This document shows positions 43,804 through 53,464 of a DNA stretch of 64,000 bases, one piece after another. Where the stretch lies: contig NC_132983.1 of NCBI RefSeq assembly GCF_047496725.1, positions 10,081,001 to 10,145,000 of the forward strand. The letters run 5' to 3'. This DNA is from Anoplolepis gracilipes. Lineage: Eukaryota > Arthropoda > Insecta > Hymenoptera > Formicidae. The notes under the pieces were generated by a model. The model was not told the DNA's origin and made no database searches. It saw only the letters and a list, made by a program, of their open reading frames with translations. Each line of letters starts with the position of its first letter. Positions within the stretch are counted from its first letter, which is position 1. The position numbers and the translations under genes are program-made.

Positions 43804-43892
43804 TACAATTTGGTGGTTTCTTTGATTCGCTGCGCTGCTTAGTGCTGCTCATGAAATAAGTCTTTTGACGTCGTTTTATACTATAATTCAAA

Positions 43893-44036
43893 GGCCGGTA
43901 TTCATAGTCCTATCTTACATTTCAGATCGTCTTAAAATCCCGTTCAACCAATGAAGTGGCCGCATAGCATCATTTTATTGGTTGAACGAGATCTTAAGAC
44001 AGTCTTAAATATAAGATCGGACTATAAATACCAGCC
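43893..44036. mobile_element. Palindromic MITE, GGCCGGTATTCATAGTCC family, copy 1
   Basis: Begins GGCCGGTATTCATAGTCC and ends GGACTATAAATACCAGCC, flanked by AAA on both sides (3-bp duplication). Central CCAATGAAGTGG and TATTGGTTGAAC. Copy 2 is at 47787-47942. Confidence 0.85.
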
Positions 44037-44095
44037 AAAGAATATTGTGATTAATTTTATTTTTAGCGTTAAATTTCAATATATGCTTAGTAATT

Positions 44096-44246
44096 AAGTA
44101 AATAATAAAGAGGCAATAGGAGCGAGGAGATGTGAATATAAAATTGTAAGTTTTTTATATATAGATGATATGTCGCAATTGTATTACATTGACATTAAGT
44201 ACATTAGTAACATTCTATAGAATGACGGAAATTACAATAAAGATTT
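44096..44246 (-). repeat. Inverted terminal copy of Penelope, left
   Basis: Reverse complement of 45939-46085, including AGGCAATAGGAGCGAGGAG, ACATTAGTAACATTCTATAG and ATGACGGAAATTAC segments. Confidence 0.9.
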
Positions 44247-44248
44247 TG

Positions 44249-44999
44249 TTGTTAACATTTTGTTGACAAAATTGTCTTCAATAACAAATTTTATCAACAA
44301 ACTTTTGGCACACCAATGGGCTCCCCACTCTCTCCGATCATCGCCGACATAGTCCTACAAGACATAGAGGAGAAAGCATTGACGTTATTGAATTTTACCC
44401 CTCCCATTTACTTCAGATACGTGGACGACATATTAATATCGGTACCTCCAAAATTTATTGACGAGACATTGACAATTTTTAATTCTTTCCATAACAGAGT
44501 ACAGTTCACTGTAGAAAAAAATGACCACAACAAGATTAACTTTTTAGACCTAACACTCATTTTAATTAATAACCATCTAATATTTGACTGGTACCATAAG
44601 AACACATTCTCAGGTAGATATCTCAATTTCTATTCCCAACATCCTAACAACCAAAAAAGAGGCACTGTAATAGGCTTAGTTGATAGAGTATTCTTATTAT
44701 CACATCCCACGTTCCATGAAAAGAATATCCAATTTATAATAAAGATTTTACTGGACAACTCCTATTCAACCGATTTTATATTCAGAACAATTAACAACCG
44801 CATAAAGTTTTTAATTAACAATAGATCATCCGACAGAAAATTACAAACACCCAATAATAACTCATATTTCACAATTCCATATTTGCATACAGTAACTGAT
44901 AAAATAAAGAATGCTCTAAAAGATGTCGACATTAGATTAGCCTACTATAGTATAAACAAAAACAACAAATTTATTAAGACACACAGATCCTATCCCTAG
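44249..44999 (+). pseudogene. Penelope-like reverse transcriptase, 5'-truncated
   Basis: Coding begins upstream of the first Met (44316): NNKFYQQTFGTPMGSPLSP extends back to the junction with the inverted repeat at about 44247. IADIVLQDIEEKALTLL follows, then YFRYVDDILISV with the catalytic YVDD. NFLDLTL and NNHLIFDWYHKNTFSGRYLN are the RT thumb typical of Penelope. Only the C-terminal half of RT remains. The frame ends with HRSYP and a stop at 44999, while the endonuclease continues in another frame, so an indel lies near 44975-44995. Confidence 0.9.
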
Positions 45000-45003
45000 T
45001 CCC

Positions 45004-45345
45004 ATGAAAACCAACGTGGTATATAAAATTAATTGTCTAAATTGCGACGCTTCTTATGTTGATCAAACGGGAAGAAAGCTGAATACTAGGATAAAAGAAC
45101 ATAAGACCAACATAATGAAGCCCAATAACAACAAATCAGTGATCACTGACCACCGCCTAACATACAATCATGACTTTGATTGGGACAATACACAAATACT
45201 AGACAACGAGCCCTATTACACAAAAAGACTGATATCTGAAATATTATACATTAAACGACAAATAAATAGCATAAATCTACAAACAGATATAGAATGTTTG
45301 CCAGCTATTTACGATGATATAATAAACAAACTGCCTAAGATCTAA
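45004..45345 (+). pseudogene. Penelope-like GIY-YIG endonuclease
   Basis: VVYKINCLNCDASYVDQTGR is the GIY-YIG-like core with the CxxC finger typical of Penelope. LNTRIKEHKT carries the catalytic Arg and His. In YVDQT the glycine of YVG is replaced by Asp, which probably harms activity. The C-terminal region (YTKRLISEILYIKRQINSIN) carries the conserved Glu and ends at a normal stop. The coding sequence extends upstream of the first Met into the RT linker. Confidence 0.9.
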
Positions 45346-45900
45346 TGTCACCTATCTAACTCTTTTTATTTTAAATGTATTTTTCGCCCTTGAGCTCATT
45401 ACCATCTGTACCATCTGTACCATCGGCATAACCACACGTTAAACATCAGTTGTCGCGATATATATACCATAGATTCAACAACACACAAACGGAGTGCATA
45501 TCCTGTAAGCTTTTTCTGAGTCACCACCATTATACACAAACTAACTGTAAATTACTTTATTACAAACAGGTATTTATTATACTCATTTTATTAATACAGA
45601 CTTAACCCCTCAATCTAACTGCATACCTCCCTCAGTCTGGAAACCTCGGAGAATTGCCTCGCGGGATTATTATGTAAGCCGTACAAAAAAAAGAACCGAA
45701 TAAGTTGGATCGTTTTATATATATGTAATTTATACAACTAACATGCGATAAATATGTACAGCGGTTCTGAGGCAGTAACCCTTTTAATCATGCGAATACG
45801 ATCACGGATTTTATGTTCACACATGTCTTACGCCTTTATTATACGATGTTTTATCATTAATTTCGTTTTTATTTATAATTCATTTATTTAATTTATATAT
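45346..45900 (+). other. Penelope 3' untranslated region
   Basis: Non-coding sequence between the endonuclease stop and the hammerhead-like motif. It contains a direct CCATCTGTA duplicate near 45405. Confidence 0.5.
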
Positions 45901-45903
45901 TAT

Positions 45904-45938
45904 GCTGAAAAGGATTCAAAACATGAATCGAAACGTTC
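45904..45938 (+). ncRNA. Hammerhead-like motif at the Penelope 3' end
   Basis: CTGAAAAGG, stem ATTC/GAAT around an AAAACAT loop, then CGAAACGTTC. This follows the hammerhead order, but CTGANGA reads CTGAAAA. The inverted copy at the left of the element starts immediately after GTTC (45939), where a type I hammerhead with a tiny stem III would cleave. Confidence 0.45.
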
Positions 45939-46085
45939 AAATCTTTATTGTAATTTCCGTCATTCTATAGAATGTTACTAATGTACTTAATGTCAATACA
46001 ATTGCGACATATCATCTATATATAAAAAACTTACAATTTTATATTCACATCTCCTCGCTCCTATTGCCTCTTTATTATTTACTTA
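45939..46085 (+). repeat. Terminal copy of Penelope, right
   Basis: AAATCTTTATTGTAATTTCC onward to TTTATTATTTACTTA. Partner of 44096-44246. Confidence 0.9.
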
Positions 46086-46911
46086 TTTATTAATCGGAAC
46101 TCTTTATATAATTTTATTATGCTTAGTAATGTCAAGTATAACTAAATTATATATTTTCATTTTTGTGAATACTTACATCGAAAGACTCCATATTTAAACA
46201 TTTTCTTCTGCTGTTGGAAATCGTTTTTGTTGTTTAACCATTAATCTGAATATATGGATAGCTGATGGCGCTACTATCGGTATACCCAATTGAAGGTCCG
46301 CCAACTTAGAGGAAATGTTAAACTTGTGTGCGTAACCTTAGGCTTGTGTGCGTGAGTCTTGTGTATGTACATACAACTGTACAATGAGTGAAGTGCTACT
46401 TGGTGTTCCAATAAATATTCGAATTAATTTAATAATAAATATATATACAATGGGACGTTGTTGTTTCTGTAATTTTTCCAATTATCAATTAACCTTGTCA
46501 ATTCTAAAAATCCTATTTCTCGAATAAACAAAAATATTTTTAAGAGGCTATATCTTTTTTTAAAATATTTTAAAGTTCATATAAAATCAAAATTGTTTTA
46601 ATTATATCGTTTATAATAATAAAATTATTTCATATATCAAAAGTTTATTTATTTTAGAATTTTTAGAATTATTTCTAATTAGTAATATATAATTGGATAA
46701 AAAAAACACCAAGTTGAAATTCTAATAAAAAAATGGCGCGTCAGTGTCCAACATTTCCTATAACATGACAGCGTTCAATTGGGTACATGTTTTTTGGCTC
46801 GAGAACAAAGGGCATCAGCTATCTATATATTCAGATCAGTGTGTTTAACCGAATGAACTTCGAGCAGCAAAAATTTACGCCGCAAGTAAGTCAAACTAGG
46901 TTAGTAAAATT
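46086..46911. other. Intergenic sequence, nothing recognised
   Basis: AT-rich, without recognisable features. Confidence 0.3.
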
Positions 46912-46977
46912 TCTAGGAAATTACTAAACTGCTGCTCGCAGCTGCTGCATTTCACTGCGCATGAAATATTAGCTTTA
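46912..46977. repeat. Outer inverted repeat, right copy
   Basis: Reverse complement of 43741-43803. Confidence 0.75.
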
Positions 46978-47689
46978 GGCCGACGAAATCAGCAATTTTA
47001 TTAATATTTTAGTGTTGATAAATTATTATTAAAAAATGGCTGTATAATACTATTTTGTAATAATTCTTCAGAAAAGAAATATATAATGAAAATACTGTCA
47101 AGAAATACAAGAAATGGGTGCAGACTCAAACCGCTTGGTAGCAGTTGAATGTAATTAACTCTTACTTTTAGAACCAACAAATCAACGTCGAGTATTAGCG
47201 GAAAATCTAGTAATGTTGTCCAATTGTTCAATCTGAATGAAGCCAATTTAGAATACAATGAATAAATAATATAAATATCAAATATAACAACTAGACCATC
47301 AAATAATTCATGTTTATGTAAGATAAAATTATTTGTTTTATGCATATTTACAATATTGTTTAATTAACTGCTAATATAAGTGTTAATATAAGTTAACTGC
47401 TAATATAGGTGCATTTCGAAAAAAAAATTTAGAATGAGATAGTCTATTTTTAAATGTAATGCTAATTATGTGCAATATATAATTTTTTATATACCATTTA
47501 TTTATTTTCATTTAAAACCTGGCTAGACGGATGAAACATAGCGGACTAATCAAAATTTCATGGCGTTTGATTAAAGACTTTCTAGTTAAAACAAGACAGA
47601 TAATCCCAAACTACAAACTAATAGTATTTTCAAATGGTACAGATTAACCTGTTCCGGATTAATCTATAATCAATTAAGTGGCCTTTATT
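46978..47689. other. Intergenic sequence, nothing recognised
   Basis: The minus-strand frame 47001-47345 is AT-rich and shows no recognisable domain. Confidence 0.3.
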
Positions 47690-47784
47690 TGAACACCGTA
47701 CAATTAGACATGTTGCAATTGGGCACGATGCAATTGGACACAATTTCTTGCGCACCGTTTATTTTAACACAGTGCAATTAGACA
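47690..47784. repeat. 15-bp degenerate repeats
   Basis: About six units like GACATGTTGCAATTG and GGCACGATGCAATTG, of the same class as 32449-32973. Confidence 0.6.
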
Positions 47785-47786
47785 TA

Positions 47787-47942
47787 GGTCGGTATTCATA
47801 GTCCGTTCTTATATATAAGATCATCTTAAGACATGTTTTTAGTCGACTTAAAACTACGTTTAGCCAATCAAATGGCCGAATAGAATTTTAAGGCCTTACT
47901 TAAGATGAGCTTGAATATAAAAACGAACTATAAATACCAGGC
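47787..47942. mobile_element. Palindromic MITE, GGCCGGTATTCATAGTCC family, copy 2
   Basis: Begins GGTCGGTATTCATAGTCC and ends GAACTATAAATACCAGGC, flanked by ATA on both sides. Central CCAATCAAATGG. Confidence 0.85.
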
Positions 47943-48875
47943 ATAGTAATTTAGGACATAGGATATTTATATATCTAATTGTACAGTGTAACAAGTACAG
48001 ACTTCTATCCATTACTAAACTGCTAACTCTTTATGTATAAGGCGGCCCTAATTTTATGTACAAACAAGTGTACATGGTATTTTTTTCTGCGCATGCGCTG
48101 TGATGACGCGTGTTGCACGCATGTACATCACAGACTTCTATATATTATTCACACTATATATTATTAAAAAAATATTCACAGACATAATGATTAATTAAAT
48201 ATATTCACAATTATCATTATTATTATTTTAAACAATCAAGAGAGACACGGTAATATTACAAGAATAATTATACTGTTTATCTTTACTTAAACTATATCCT
48301 TATTTAAAAAACGAAATTTTATTTTTTTCTTTTCTATTAACTGTGCTTTGGCATTCAATAATTGGACATTTATATTCCATCATATAATATATTTTTCACT
48401 TTTTTCACTAACACATGTCAGAATTAAAGATCGAAAGAAAGTTAGAAGTACGGGTACTGATCATAATGGCACATGTCAGTGCATGCGCAAAAAGAGTTAC
48501 TTTAGTACATAAAATTCAAAGACTTTATATGAGCACCGACGAGATACTATTAAAGATCGTCAGTTTTAGTATGACCACAGACTTTTATATATAACTAGAC
48601 CGCTAACTCCGGCAAAATACATAACATCGAAAAGTATGTACAAACTTATGTGCATGCGTCATCATTGGTGGTATGACAGTCACGCTGATTGGTTGAAGTT
48701 AAAGCAATATATATATTACATGCTACACGTAATGTTTTATGCGCATAATGATATTTTCCAATAAAAATATTTATGATTAACGTACTTTAACTTAAAAAAA
48801 TTGTTTTTAAAAATAAAATATTAGAGACTGTGCCTTTTGTAATGTACAATAAAATATGATTTAGTATATACAATA
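47943..48875. repeat. Fragments of the CACAGACTTC hAT-like MITE in AT-rich sequence
   Basis: CAGACTTCTATCCATTACTA at 47998 and CACAGACTTTTATATATAAC at 48579 are terminal ends. The latter continues to CACGCTGATTGGTTGAAG (about 48690). Neither copy is complete. Confidence 0.6.
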
Positions 48876-49016
48876 CAGTCGGACCTCTTACCCTACGACC
48901 CTCTTATGCTACGAAACCTCTTATCCTACGACAATAAATCCTCTCATGCTACGACCGCGAAAGGGGAATTATACCCCCACTCTCAAATTTTTGTCGTAGG
49001 ATCAGAGGTCCGACTG
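48876..49016. mobile_element. pogo/Tigger-like MITE with amplified terminal units
   Basis: Begins CAGTCGGACCTC and ends GAGGTCCGACTG, with TA at 48874-48875 and 49017-49018. The left half has four tandem variants of CCTCTTATCCTACGA, while the right half has one (inverted). CAGTC ends and TA target fit pogo/Tigger elements. No transposase. Confidence 0.8.
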
Positions 49017-49104
49017 TATATTGAATTTATTACAATATAATGCAGATACTCATATCTACTAATGCATATGCATATAGTAATAAGTATAATATATATAAGT
49101 ATGT

Positions 49105-49111
49105 ATATACA

Positions 49112-49164
<53 letters not shown>
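49105..49164. repeat. (TA)n microsatellite
   Basis: Runs directly into the CAGCGTGTCC foldback tip. Confidence 0.9.
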
Positions 49165-49167
<3 letters not shown>

Positions 49168-49563
49168 CGTGTCCTCGAATTGCTAGATCAACTCTCGTGG
49201 GTAGATAGAGCGTGTCAAACTGAAAACAAAAGTCTTATATCATTTTGCTAAATTCGCAATAATTAATGAGATATAAATTAATAAAAATCGGCCAATCCGT
49301 GCCAGTATAAGCGCGCGGCGCGAAGAAGCCTTCTACTTGTTACTTGATACTAGGCGCGCGACGAGACAATAGGCGGTGCGCTCTACAAAGAACGTATAAA
49401 GGGCGTACTGAAAGAGACGTACAGTGTGCGTTGCGTTTATGTCTTGCCGCGCGCCTAGTATCAAGTAACAACTAGGAGATTTTTTCGCGCCGCGCGCTTA
49501 TACTGGCACAGATTGGCCGATCTTTACCCGCGAGAGTTGATCTGGCAATTCGGGGACACCCTG
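49165..49563. mobile_element. Foldback element, CAGCGTGTCCTCGAATTGC family
   Basis: It is 399 bp long with TA on both sides. CAGCGTGTCCTCGAATTGCT pairs with GGCAATTCGGGGACACCCTG. The inner arms contain CGCGCGGCGCGAAGAA and its mirror. Arm order (tip, GGGTAGA-AGCG segment, ATTAATGAGAxATAAATTAAT, GCC-rich block) resembles the 4245 and 61356 elements, though the sequences differ. Confidence 0.85.
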
Positions 49564-49689
49564 TATATATATGTACATATACATGTAGCAGAAGAGAAAT
49601 ATAAATTTACAAATAAAAACTGAAATATATAAAATTATTATTTATTTAGCAATATTTATGAAGCTATAAAATAATGACACACTTTGGAA

Positions 49690-49880
49690 AGAATTTTAAA
49701 TTATAATTATTGTAACCATTCAACCATGTCACTCAGAAACGAGTTTTCTATAGCAGCCATATTACATATCTATCCCCTCCTTTTCTATCCCACCAATGTT
49801 GTACATATTTTTCGGGGTCACTTTTTAGGTCTAGTATATAAGGAAGTTAGCGGTCTAGTTATATATAGAAGTCTGTGAGT
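49690..49880. repeat. Partial CACAGACTTC hAT-like MITE
   Basis: Right half only, ending CTAGTTATATATAGAAGTCTGTG, with the reverse complement of the inner region found at 60850-60950. Confidence 0.65.
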
Positions 49881-50198
49881 ATGACAGGAAAAAAATTATC
49901 GACAATGCAAAGATTTTCTTGCTGTAGGTAAAAAAATCTTTGTACTGTTGGTAATAAAATAATGATTAGATACAATAAAATGCTTATTTTATTTTAGACA
50001 CAGCTACGCAGAAAATCTATACAGTTTTGATAATAAAACAACAATTAGATGAGTTAAAATATTCGTATGATTTAAATAACTCATATAATTAAGTCAAAAT
50101 GGTCGATAATGTCATTATTCTTCAATTACCTCCGTGCCCATCGCGCCCACTTAGCCGTCACAAAAATTTACCCAGGGCTGACGGTCTTTAATACGGGA
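49881..50198. other. Intergenic sequence, nothing recognised
   Basis: AT-rich. Confidence 0.3.
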
Positions 50199-50337
50199 GG
50201 GTCCCGTTAGCACACATCCCGATAGCACACAACCACACATATTGACCGATGCCTAAGGTAACCAACACGGTTAGCCAATCAGAAGGTTCAATTGTTCATT
50301 AGCCAATTAGCATTGTGCGCTGTCGGATCCTGTCCTT
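50199..50337. mobile_element. GTTAGCACACATCCCGATAG-family MITE, copy 2
   Basis: Starts GGGTCCCGTTAGCACACATC and ends TGTCGGATCCTGTCC. GCCAATCAGAAGG and GCCAATTAGCATTG inside. Confidence 0.8.
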
Positions 50338-51014
50338 TAATATTATCTCATCGGTGATATAAGCAAAATTTGGGGAGTTAGCAGTCTAGTAATATATAGA
50401 AGTTTGTGGTAACAAGTGAACCTCTTTCTGACCAATTAGCCATTCCTCTAAAGAATGAAATGACTATGATTGGTCCATTCTTAAAAAAATGGCTGTGATT
50501 GGTTATAGATTAATCCAGAACGGATTAATCTATGGAAGCTTTTTATGGGGCGCTATACGCGATTTTTGCTTATACGCGTTATCTCTTACAATTATGGTTA
50601 CGTATTAAACATGTTCCTGTGTAAGATGATAGAAACCAATGTGGCGAAAAAACAATTTCTCCCACATTTAAAGTGATCCTTCTTGTTCAAACTAGACTTT
50701 AGACTATATTTTTTTATAGCGTTTTTTATCATGATATAGGGAGCTTTCCAGCAAGACACAGTGTAACACAGTGTCCACTAGTGTGAGTGAGATACACTGA
50801 TGTATTCTCTCTTACACTAGTGGACATTGCATTACTTTGTGCACAATGCTATTTTCCTAAGCAAATGCTATTTGACTGAAGCGCTGTTAGGCAAATGGCT
50901 CAATGAATCGTGCATCGATGCATTCAGTATTTATTTTGTAAGATTATGAATAAAAAATTATAAATATAGTGTGAGTTCGGACATAGGTTGAATTAAAATT
51001 TTACATTGAAACTT
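50338..51014. other. Intergenic sequence with small palindrome
   Basis: Holds a CACAGACTTC-type terminal fragment (50378-50416) and a palindrome at about 50739-50857 (ACACTAGTGGACA arms, ends near GGGAGCTTTCCAGCAAG). No gene. Confidence 0.4.
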
Positions 51015-51019
51015 CCACA

Positions 51020-51104
51020 CAGTACTGTCAGCCTTGGTAATTTCTACGCTCTCAAGTTTTGTTATATCTTTTTATGGGGCTTCGCCCCGTCCCCCTATGC
51101 ACTC
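51020..51104 (+). repeat. Dispersed repeat ending in a GGGGCTTCGCCCC hairpin, copy 1
   Basis: CAGCCTTGGTAATTTCTACG, CTCTCAAGTTTTGT, then GGGGCTTCGCCCCGTCCCCC and TATGCACTCC. The same string recurs at 59618-59703 with a longer hairpin. Confidence 0.7.
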
Positions 51105-51246
51105 CGGACGGGATCCGATAGCGCACAATGCTAATTAGTCAATGAACATTAGAACCTTCTGATTGGCTAACCGTGCTGATTACCCTAGGCACCGGTCAAT
51201 ATGTACGGTTGTGTGCTATCGGGATGTGTGCTAACGGGATCCTCCC
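51105..51246. mobile_element. GTTAGCACACATCCCGATAG-family MITE, copy 3, inverted
   Basis: Reverse complement of the 41885 and 50199 copies. It joins the preceding hairpin repeat without a gap. Confidence 0.8.
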
Positions 51247-51261
51247 TAAATTCACTATGTT

Positions 51262-51915
51262 GGATCAGTGCTTGTACGCCTTGTGTCCACGATCCGAGAA
51301 CTTGGACTGAGTTCTTGTTCCGAGTTCTCGGATAATAGTATTTACGCTATGGCAAATGAAGATAGTGTTGTCGTCGAATTACGATTCTAGTTACGATGAG
51401 TCTCTGATCTATGTTATTTTGCCAACATAAAAGTCAAAGTGAATGAAAATATTACATTCTAATCTTCAAGCTATTATAACATAATTTAAAAAAATTATTA
51501 AAATTTTTTATCCAATGTCTCTGAAAAAATTAATTGGAATTGCTTTAATAGCTGAAGTTGTGGCGGAAAAAGAGGAGATAGTTGAAGAAGAAAGTACAAG
51601 AGAGAAATTCTATTTAATAATTTATTTCGTATTCGTATAGACAGAGAAATTTAATATAATTGCTTACCAAAATTTTCATGTATTATTCACAGCAGAGGTT
51701 CATGTTGGCAATAAAGAATTAAACCAGTAAAGTCTAGTAACTACTACAAAAAGTTTAGTAACTAGTACGGAAAAATGGGACGTGATGCATTTTTTTGTCC
51801 GAGATTTTGATTCGAGTTTTGCATCCAAGTTCAGTGTGTCCACGATCCAAGTTTTAGTAACTTTTTCTCGGTCCGAGTTCTCGGATCGCAGACACAAGAC
51901 TTGACCGCTCCCAGA
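51262..51915. repeat. Foldback with CGAGAACTCGG arms
   Basis: TTGTGTCCACGATCCGAGAA at about 51287 mirrors TTCTCGGATCGCAGACACAA at about 51880, and further GAGTTCTTGTTCCGAG segments recur in both arms. AT-rich spacer, no gene. Confidence 0.55.
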
Positions 51916-52184
51916 TCAGTGCAAGTAATCGCACTCGGGTCAGTATTAAAACTACGCGCTCCAAACATGTGCGTCTAGTAACAATAAGTTACTAGCCACT
52001 GAAACGAAGCGAGTGCATATCAATCGAATTCGCCATTAGTTAAAGCTTATGCTCCCTACATTCCCAAATGCTATTTGTTTCCTTTTCTTCAATCTACGCC
52101 CTCTCTCGTATTCCTACCGTCGAATATGCGCAATGTCGCGCACATATAAACAACCAGTTATCGATCATTGTTCTTAAGAGCCAT

Positions 52185-52452
52185 AGCACACGAAAAAACT
52201 TATAAGTAATAATATTTAAGACGTAAACAAATCGACCAATCATGATCGCCAATTTAACCAGCCACTTTATAACGTAAAAACCCGTGCACATAAAAAACTT
52301 AAGTCAGAAGATTTAAAGCATAAGCGAATCGATCAATCACGGTCGAGACTTTAAGCAGCTATTTTGAAACGTAAGCAGAACTGAAAATTCTGTATGGTTG
52401 AAATTGTTACGTCTTAAGTCTTATGGCTTAAGTTTTTTTATGTGCTCGGGCC
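52185..52452. mobile_element. Palindromic MITE, GCACATAAAAAACTTAAG family
   Basis: CCCGTGCACATAAAAAACTT at 52281 mirrors AAGTTTTTTTATGTGCTCGGGCC ending at 52452, followed by TTA. A decayed extra arm with CGACCAATCATGATCG lies at 52185-52280. Central GATCAATCACGG. Confidence 0.65.
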
Positions 52453-52762
52453 TTAACCAACGCCGAGAATTCCGTATGATTAAAATAATTGAACTTTAAT
52501 AATACTGAAATAGGCATCAACTATCTAACAATAAGCCTTTGTTTGAGAACGAGCCGAGAGAGGAGGTATAATATTTATTACTGTCTTTTTTTCTTGTACT
52601 TTGTGCGTTTGCTCAGTTCTCTTTGATTCCTCTTGATATCATCTAGTCAAAAATTTACATTGACTTTCTTTGAAAGTTTTTAAGCCATAAGTTGTATTAC
52701 AAATTTTTTGATGAGACTGCGCAGCAGCTATCTCTCGGCGCGCGATAGTGCTGCTGGGCAGT
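52453..52762. other. Intergenic sequence, nothing recognised
   Basis: No clear feature. Confidence 0.3.
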
Positions 52763-53245
52763 GATGCCAGATTTCGGATTTTTGGTAGTTCGGTCCCTCT
52801 GCTTCTATGTCTATGCGATATGGAGGACGAATACAGCGCAAGCGCAAACCATGTACATCTGACGCGCACGTACCAGTGATGCCAGAAGTCCGACGAGAAT
52901 AACGCACAACCACAAGCGAAAACAACGTACGTATGAGCTCGGCGCTTCAGCTAGCTTCGGATCGTAGAAGAAGACAGATATATCGTTTTCTATCTCCTTA
53001 CCAAGCCGACACGAAAGCGACGGGCGACGCGCGAAGGCTTGGTAAGAAGGAGATAGAAAACGATATATCTATCTTCTTCTACGATCCGAAGCTAGCCCAA
53101 GCACCGAGCTCACACGTACGCTGTTTTCGCTTGTGGTTGTGCGTTGTTCTCGTCGGACTTCTGGCATCACTGGCACGTACACGCATAGGCATAGGAGCAG
53201 AGGGACCAGACTACCAAAAATTCGGAATCTGACATTACTGCTGTT
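52763..53245. mobile_element. 480-bp foldback with GATGCCAGATTTCGG ends
   Basis: The left arm (52763-53010) and right arm (53035-53240) pair over about 210 bp. Matching pieces include CTTCGGATCGTAGAAGAAGA and TCTTCTACGATCCGAAGC, and ACGATATATCTATC against its mirror. The ends contain GATTTCGGATTTTTGGTAGT and ACTACCAAAAATTCGGAATC. A single-arm copy is at 30348-30560. Overlapping open frames on both strands are shadows. Confidence 0.85.
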
Positions 53246-53464
53246 GAAAGCTATTTCAGTATCACTATTCAACGGTTGAAATTCTTACGTCTTTCAGTCT
53301 TCAGGTGCCTTTTCATCCTGACGCTCGATGCTCATTTTCAGCATCAAAAAACATCACGTGACCAAAAATAAAAATACCAATTCGTCAATTTTGATCATGT
53401 GATCTGTTTTGACGCCAAAAATAAGCGTCGAGCGTCAGCATGAAAAGGCACCTTTAGGATGCCA

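Larger units (their letters stand above)
44096..46085 (+). mobile_element. Penelope-like retroelement with inverted terminal copies
   Basis: A 5'-truncated RT-endonuclease coding region lies between two inverted repeats of about 150 bp: 44096-44246 and 45939-46085. The right copy is preceded by a hammerhead-like motif. A partial element plus an inverted terminal copy is a known Penelope arrangement. RT and endonuclease are separated by a frameshift, so the copy is inactive. The inverted repeats are highly similar, suggesting a young insertion. Confidence 0.9.

Noticed and set aside
52639..53272. Five overlapping open frames as proteins
   Set aside because: All fall in the 480-bp palindrome and mirror one another.
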